From positions 1 to 42,244 of the forward strand of contig CADBZO010000016.1 in assembly GCA_902799185.1 (NCBI GenBank): 42,244 nucleotides of DNA. The letters run 5' to 3'. The DNA comes from an uncultured Bacteroidales bacterium. GTDB taxonomy: Bacteria; Bacteroidota; Bacteroidia; Bacteroidales; Paludibacteraceae. The notes below the pieces were generated by a model, which had not been told where the DNA came from, did no database searches, and worked only from the letters and a program-made list of their open reading frames with translations. Shown here piece by piece: positions 37,997 through 42,244 of the stretch (the first letter of the stretch is position 1; every line of letters starts with the position of its first letter). The translations under genes were made by a program, and so were the position numbers.

Positions 37997-40900
37997 CTTC
38001 GGGCACTCGGTAGCCTCGTACGGGAGTACAGATCCCCGAGCGCGGTATTAGCCGAACGCTTCACGGGGAAGGCTATCGTGTAGTCCTGTGTCGCGCCGCT
38101 CTGCGCCTCCACACGGATGAGCGCCGTGCCGTCGGGACGGCAGAAAGCGGTGGTGATCGTCTGGTTGGCGTTCTGACCCACGGGGAAGATATTCGGGATG
38201 ATCTTCGTGCCTTGCGGCAGCGAGTCGGTGTACGCCGTCACGGCGGGGTCGAAGCCCGGCAGGCTCACGCCGTCTATCAGAATGTCCGCCAGCAGGGCGT
38301 TGCTGCTCAGGGTGCGGGTGTAGATCACCGAATAGGTGTTCGTTGCGCCGTTCTCGGCAGTGACGAATACCTGCTGGAGCGTGTCGCACACATCCGTCTG
38401 CAAGACCGTCTGTCCCTCGCGGGGCGTGACTGTCAGCACAGGCAGCGGCGTACCCTCGTCTATCGTCAGGCGGTAGTCGAAGGTCTCCGGCACAAAAGCA
38501 AGGGTATAGCCCTCTACCTGCATATCCGCCAGCGTGGCGTCGCTGTACTGCTCGACGGTATAACGGACGGTATAACGCTCTTCGGTGCCGTTCTCGGCTA
38601 ACACGTGTACCGCCCACTCGCCTTTCGCCTGTTGGCCGGAGAAGAGCACCTGTGCCTCCTCCGCAGCTTCGTATCGAAGGGTCGGATAAGTGCTGCCGGG
38701 CACAAGGGTATAGGCGTAGTCATGGATGGCGGGGTCGAAGCCGGGGAGGAGCGTCTCGCCCTCGCCGCGGTTCTCATAGATGGCGCGCAGCGCGGCGTTG
38801 GACGAGAGCGGATGGGTGAAGACCACGGAGTAAGCCGTCTTGTGGCCCTCCGCGTCCTGCACGTGCAGCCACGCTATCGTGTCCTGCCACAGGACAATCA
38901 CCGTATCGACGGTAGCGGAAGGAACACCCTTCACCTCCGGCAGCTCGTCGCGGTACTCACGCGTATAGGTCATGGTCTCGGGATGGAACTCCGCTATCGG
39001 GCTGCCGTTGACGAGAATACCCTCCAGCTGCGCGGTTGTTGCCGGAGCGGAGAGGAAAGTGATCGTATAGGTCTGCGAGCCGTCCTCGGCGGAGACTTTG
39101 ACGGTAGCCACGCCGGCGGCGTAAGGCGCGGTGACGGTCACCTGCTGGCCCGCGGACGAACCCGCCACGATCAGCGGGCACAGCTGGCCGTAGGCGAGCT
39201 GGTAGGTATAGTCCAGCGAGTCCTTCCGGAAGCCCGGCAGGGGGATAGTGTCGCCGCCCGTGACGAGCCGCAGGCTCTCCAGCTGCGTGCCGGCGGCGGA
39301 AGGGATGACAAACTTGATCTTATACGTCCGGGTAGCACCGCTCTGCGCCTGTACTACGATACGCAGCGTACGGTTCTCCCAGGCGGTCGTCACCCGCTGC
39401 ACGCTCTCCGCGAGGTCCCAGCTCACGGCGGGCATCTCGGTGGTTCCGGTGTCCAGCACGTGGGTATAGGAGAGCTGCTCCGGCGCAAAGCCCTTGAGCG
39501 AGTCGCCGGCTACGTAAATCATCCGCAGCACCGTGTTGGCGGATTTCTTGCAGACGAAATGTATCACGTACGTACGGCTCGTACCGTTGCGGGGACGGAC
39601 GGTCACCTTGTAGTCGCCGTTGGTGGAGGTGGGGTAACGGACGATGGTGTCCTGATAGAGGTCGCTCTGACGCACCAGCGACACCTCCGGCACTTCCGTC
39701 GCGTCCGAAGAGAGCTTCACCCAGTACTCGTTCCGCTGCGGGTCGAAAGGCACGGGACTGTAGTCCGCGTCCTGTAACTCATAGCCCGCTACGGAGAGGC
39801 TCTTGAGGGTATTGTCCTTGTATTCGTTCTTGGTGAAATCGATATAGTAATTGGTGGTAGCGCCATTGCCGGCGGTGACGGAGATACGGTATTTGCCCGT
39901 CAGTCCCGCAGGGGCGTAGGTCTTGATCTCCTGGAACTCGTCGTGGGGTATCGGCCGGACTACCGGCAGAGAGGTCGCCTCGATAGGCAGGGCGTAGGGA
40001 TAAACGGTGCTGTCCGGACGGAAACCGGCTATAGGCGTGCCGTCTATCTCGATGCCCGCGAGCGTGGAGATCTCCGACTTGGCGGCGCTATAGACCAGCT
40101 TATAGACGGTCATGTCCGCGCCGTTGCCGGCTACCACCGTCACGCGCACCGTTCCGTCCACCACCCCTTCCGGCAGCGACTCCACGGTCACGGTCTGATA
40201 CTCGTCGCCGGGCGTGTAAACCACCTCCGGAAGGGTCTTCGTTCCCATCTTGAGGTTGACATAATACATCGTAGCGGCGGGGTCGAAGGCTATCGCCGTG
40301 GGGTCATCAGCCTTCGCGGGGTTGACAAACTCGATCTGCTCGCCCTTCACCTGCAGGTCGGCGAGGTAGGCGTAGGACGATTTCTCTAACTTGATATTCA
40401 GCTTGTAGGTCTTGGTCACGGGGCTGGTCTTGCCGGCGGAGACGGTGATCTGTACCGTCGAACCGTTGATATCCGCGCCCGAAGGCAGGGGGTTAGGCAT
40501 GACCGTGATCGTCTGCTCGCCCGCAGGGTACGCCGAGACGGGGTCTATCGCCAGCCGTTCCGTACCCTCCGGCAGCGACACTTTGTAGATGGCCTGGCCC
40601 GGAGTGAAGCCCGGCAGAGACTTGCCGTTGATCTTGATATCCGCCAGCGTGGCGTCCTTGAGTTCGCCTACCGAGAAACGGAAGGTGTACGTCTTCTTGG
40701 TCGTCTTGTCCGCCGCGGTGACGGTAATGGTGGCAGTGCCGGTAGGCGAAGCCGCCTGGCTCACCACCGCCGTCTGGGCGTCCTCCGCAAGAGTGTAGGT
40801 CACCACCGGTGCCTGCGTCGTGCCGTACGGCAGCTCTACGTTATAGTTCGTCTGACCCGGGCGGAAAGCGTCGTAGTTGGCGCCGTTGATCTGCACCTCC

Positions 40901-42066
40901 GCCAGCGTGGCGTTCGTACTCGGCGCGCGCTGGAACTGTATCTGATAGACCGTCGTCGTCTTGCCGTCCTCCGAGGTCACGGTGATCTTCGTCGGCTTCG
41001 ACTCCAGATCGCCGTACTCCACCTTCATCTCCGTCCCGTTGAGCTCACGGCCGTTGAAAGTGACCGTCTTGCCACGGGCGTTGGTGAGCGAACCGATGCC
41101 GCGGCGGCCGGTGATAGCAGGGATCGTAGTTGCCGTCTCGCCTAACGAATAGGTCTGCACCTCCGTGCTGTTCGGATCGAAAGCCTTCCACTCCTTGCCG
41201 CCTACGTACAGCTTCTGGATCTTCGACGAATAAATCAGCTCCACGTCGTCCACGTACAGCGAGTTGCCGGCGTACAGGCCGTTGTTGGCACGGAAATTGG
41301 GATAGTTGGAGGCGGAGAAGATAATATTCATCTTCGTCGGCACGTCGTTGTTGAAATAGTAGATCGGTACGACCATGCGAGTCCAGTTGTTGTAGGTCTT
41401 GCGCTCGCGTATCATTCCCTCGGCTATCTGGTTCGCCTTTGTGACGGTACCGCACTCGTTGCCGTTGAGCTCCAGACGGATATCGGACTCCTCGTCGGTC
41501 TTGCTCACGGACGTACAACCGCCGTTCTTCGCCTTGTATTTCTCGCCGCGGGCGGTTCCCGACCAGGCGTAGTAAAGGAGGTAGTAATCCTCGTCGGCGG
41601 TGTGGCTGCCGGTACGGCGTATCCATACCGCCATTGAGTCCGGACGGTATTTCCAACTGACACCGCCGTAGGTGCCGGCGGTAGCTTCGTTCACTTTCAG
41701 CACCGACTCCAGATACACCCACGGCTGCCCCAGGGAGAAATAACCCGGACTGGTCTCCGTGATACCGGCGGCGCCTACGTCCTGGTCCTGCACCATCATG
41801 GAATAACTGCCCGAATGACCGCTCTCGCGGTGGGCAAAATTGAACTTGAAGCCCACCTGCTCCACGTTCGACGCGTTCCACCCCGTCGGTTGGATCTCGC
41901 CGTTGAACTTGGCTCCGTTCCACTCCTCAAAACCGGCATTGGAAACCTGCTGGGCCGTCACCGGAAGAGATGAGGCCAGTACCACTGCCACGGCAGCCCG
42001 CACCATTGCCTGTACTTTGCTAAACATATGCATATGATTGATTATTTGACATTTGAGATTTGACAT
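37960..42066 (-). CDS. Giant cadherin-like repeat protein, 5' part with PCMD domain
   Basis: 1368 residues in the open frame. The probable start is the third Met (MFSKVQAMVRAAVAVVLA...), which gives a good signal peptide ending in PVTAQ. Residues about 40-280 are a PCMD (putative carbohydrate-metabolism, lectin-like) domain: VSNAGFEEWNGAKFNGEIQP, VLKVNEATAGTYGGVSWKYRPDS and SLYVDDVELIYSSK. Twelve complete cadherin-like repeats follow, each with an LADIxIDGxxLPGFDPxxxxYxxxLPxGT start. The frame ends with out-of-frame residues (SRTRLPSARRW...) after SANTALGDLY; in the +2 frame the repeat resumes with LPYEATECPKMVYEKA. About 55-58 bases of one repeat seem lost. Exported cell-surface adhesin or glycan binder is the likely role. 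Confidence 0.82.
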   Translation of the reverse strand: MSNLKCQIINHMHMFSKVQAMVRAAVAVVLASSLPVTAQQVSNAGFEEWNGAKFNGEIQPTGWNASNVEQVGFKFNFAHRESGHSGSYSMMVQDQDVGAAGITETSPGYFSLGQPWVYLESVLKVNEATAGTYGGVSWKYRPDSMAVWIRRTGSHTADEDYYLLYYAWSGTARGEKYKAKNGGCTSVSKTDEESDIRLELNGNECGTVTKANQIAEGMIRERKTYNNWTRMVVPIYYFNNDVPTKMNIIFSASNYPNFRANNGLYAGNSLYVDDVELIYSSKIQKLYVGGKEWKAFDPNSTEVQTYSLGETATTIPAITGRRGIGSLTNARGKTVTFNGRELNGTEMKVEYGDLESKPTKITVTSEDGKTTTVYQIQFQRAPSTNATLAEVQINGANYDAFRPGQTNYNVELPYGTTQAPVVTYTLAEDAQTAVVSQAASPTGTATITVTAADKTTKKTYTFRFSVGELKDATLADIKINGKSLPGFTPGQAIYKVSLPEGTERLAIDPVSAYPAGEQTITVMPNPLPSGADINGSTVQITVSAGKTSPVTKTYKLNIKLEKSSYAYLADLQVKGEQIEFVNPAKADDPTAIAFDPAATMYYVNLKMGTKTLPEVVYTPGDEYQTVTVESLPEGVVDGTVRVTVVAGNGADMTVYKLVYSAAKSEISTLAGIEIDGTPIAGFRPDSTVYPYALPIEATSLPVVRPIPHDEFQEIKTYAPAGLTGKYRISVTAGNGATTNYYIDFTKNEYKDNTLKSLSVAGYELQDADYSPVPFDPQRNEYWVKLSSDATEVPEVSLVRQSDLYQDTIVRYPTSTNGDYKVTVRPRNGTSRTYVIHFVCKKSANTVLRMIYVAGDSLKGFAPEQLSYTHVLDTGTTEMPAVSWDLAESVQRVTTAWENRTLRIVVQAQSGATRTYKIKFVIPSAAGTQLESLRLVTGGDTIPLPGFRKDSLDYTYQLAYGQLCPLIVAGSSAGQQVTVTAPYAAGVATVKVSAEDGSQTYTITFLSAPATTAQLEGILVNGSPIAEFHPETMTYTREYRDELPEVKGVPSATVDTVIVLWQDTIAWLHVQDAEGHKTAYSVVFTHPLSSNAALRAIYENRGEGETLLPGFDPAIHDYAYTLVPGSTYPTLRYEAAEEAQVLFSGQQAKGEWAVHVLAENGTEERYTVRYTVEQYSDATLADMQVEGYTLAFVPETFDYRLTIDEGTPLPVLTVTPREGQTVLQTDVCDTLQQVFVTAENGATNTYSVIYTRTLSSNALLADILIDGVSLPGFDPAVTAYTDSLPQGTKIIPNIFPVGQNANQTITTAFCRPDGTALIRVEAQSGATQDYTIAFPVKRSANTALGDLYSRTRLPSARRWSMRKPNPSSV

Positions 42067-42090
42067 TTTGCTTTTGACTTTTGACTAATT
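42042..42090. repeat. GTCAAAT/GTCAAAA heptamer array before the giant gene
   Basis: On the minus strand AAAAGTC, AAAAGTC, then AAATGTC/AAATCTC units. They include the proposed start region MSNLKCQ, which is why I prefer a later Met. Confidence 0.65.
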
Positions 42091-42122
42091 TTTTAAGAAA
42101 ATAAACATTAAAAACCCCTTGC

Positions 42123-42231
42123 CGTTTGTAGCCCTTGCGGGCTGATGTGCCTTAGTCCGCTATGCCGCCCGGTGAGCAAGCTCCCCGTTCTGCCTACCGC
42201 CCTAATCCACACTCCTTACGGAGTACAAACG
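42123..42231. other. Multi-branched palindromic element at the window edge
   Basis: Bases 42123-42130 (CGTTTGTA) pair with 42224-42231 (TACAAACG), closing a loop that holds hairpins AGCCC-TTGC-GGGCT (42130-42143) and ACTCC-TTAC-GGAGT (42211-42224), plus a short GAG/CTC hairpin near 42174-42183. It lies about 60 nt upstream of the giant gene. It could be an RNA leader or a palindromic mobile repeat. Confidence 0.5.
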
Positions 42232-42244
42232 CCTGCGGACATAA

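Noticed and set aside
42123-42231. Possible tRNA
   Set aside because: The fold is cloverleaf-like but lacks the GTTCRA loop, a proper anticodon arm and a CCA-side acceptor pattern.

Overview
The window looks like chromosomal DNA of an uncultured member of the Bacteroidales (Bacteroidota). Several lines support this. There are PCMD-type and cadherin-like surface proteins, one protein with a C-terminal type IX secretion (T9SS) sorting tail, DUF2851, DUF5686, a PorT-like barrel, a MurF-Alr fusion and a DAHP synthase-chorismate mutase fusion. At least five promoters carry the Bacteroidota pattern TTTG, 19-20 nt, TAnnTTTG. No rRNA, tRNA, CRISPR array or intact insertion sequence was seen.

Layout. 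(1) 1-7.3 kb, visibly AT-richer: a partial secreted protein running off the left edge, a 49-residue Gly-rich small protein missing from a long-ORF view, a 1180-residue secreted T9SS protein, a promoter-to-terminator toxin-antitoxin remnant with a 41-residue PIN fragment, a roughly 370-nt non-coding locus with its own promoter and terminator, and an AAA+ ATPase. (2) 7.4-16 kb, GC-rich: DUF2851, murG, an AsmA-like protein and nrnA on the plus strand, converging on a minus-strand run of a WalJ-like hydrolase, a dolichol-phosphate-mannose-synthase-like GT2 and argS. (3) 16-25.7 kb: BadF-type kinase, GT2, SpoIID-like protein, THUMP-like methyltransferase, FecE-like ABC ATPase, a shortened MurF-Alr, a lipoprotein and AroG/chorismate mutase. 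(4) 25.7-32.5 kb: DUF5686 and PorT-like outer-membrane proteins, then a compact GT4-DMT-LtaS-like operon on the minus strand. (5) 32.5-42.1 kb: one giant surface protein of about 3200 residues with roughly 29 cadherin-like repeats, split by a frameshift.

The most striking thing is a set of dispersed repeats that lie inside conserved housekeeping genes and are translated in frame. Element A is exactly 30 nt and occurs in murG, argS, murF-alr, a GT2 gene and a methyltransferase gene. In four of them it is read as a [10 protein letters not shown]-like decapeptide. Element B is about 80-105 nt, has a palindromic core with complementary arms, and occurs in argS, the GT2 gene, the methyltransferase gene and the ABC ATPase gene, read in two different frames. 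Short CTCCC/GGGAG palindromes and 7- or 8-nt tandem arrays add more inserts. The methyltransferase alone carries six. The same repeats fill intergenic gaps and even supply start and stop codons. This resembles, in principle, the Rickettsia palindromic elements that insert in genes, but the sequences are unrelated as far as I can see. Functionally the window is mostly envelope biology: peptidoglycan synthesis (MurG, MurF-Alr, SpoIID-like), lipid or glycan transfer (two GT2, a GT4, an LtaS-like enzyme) and secreted adhesin-like proteins.
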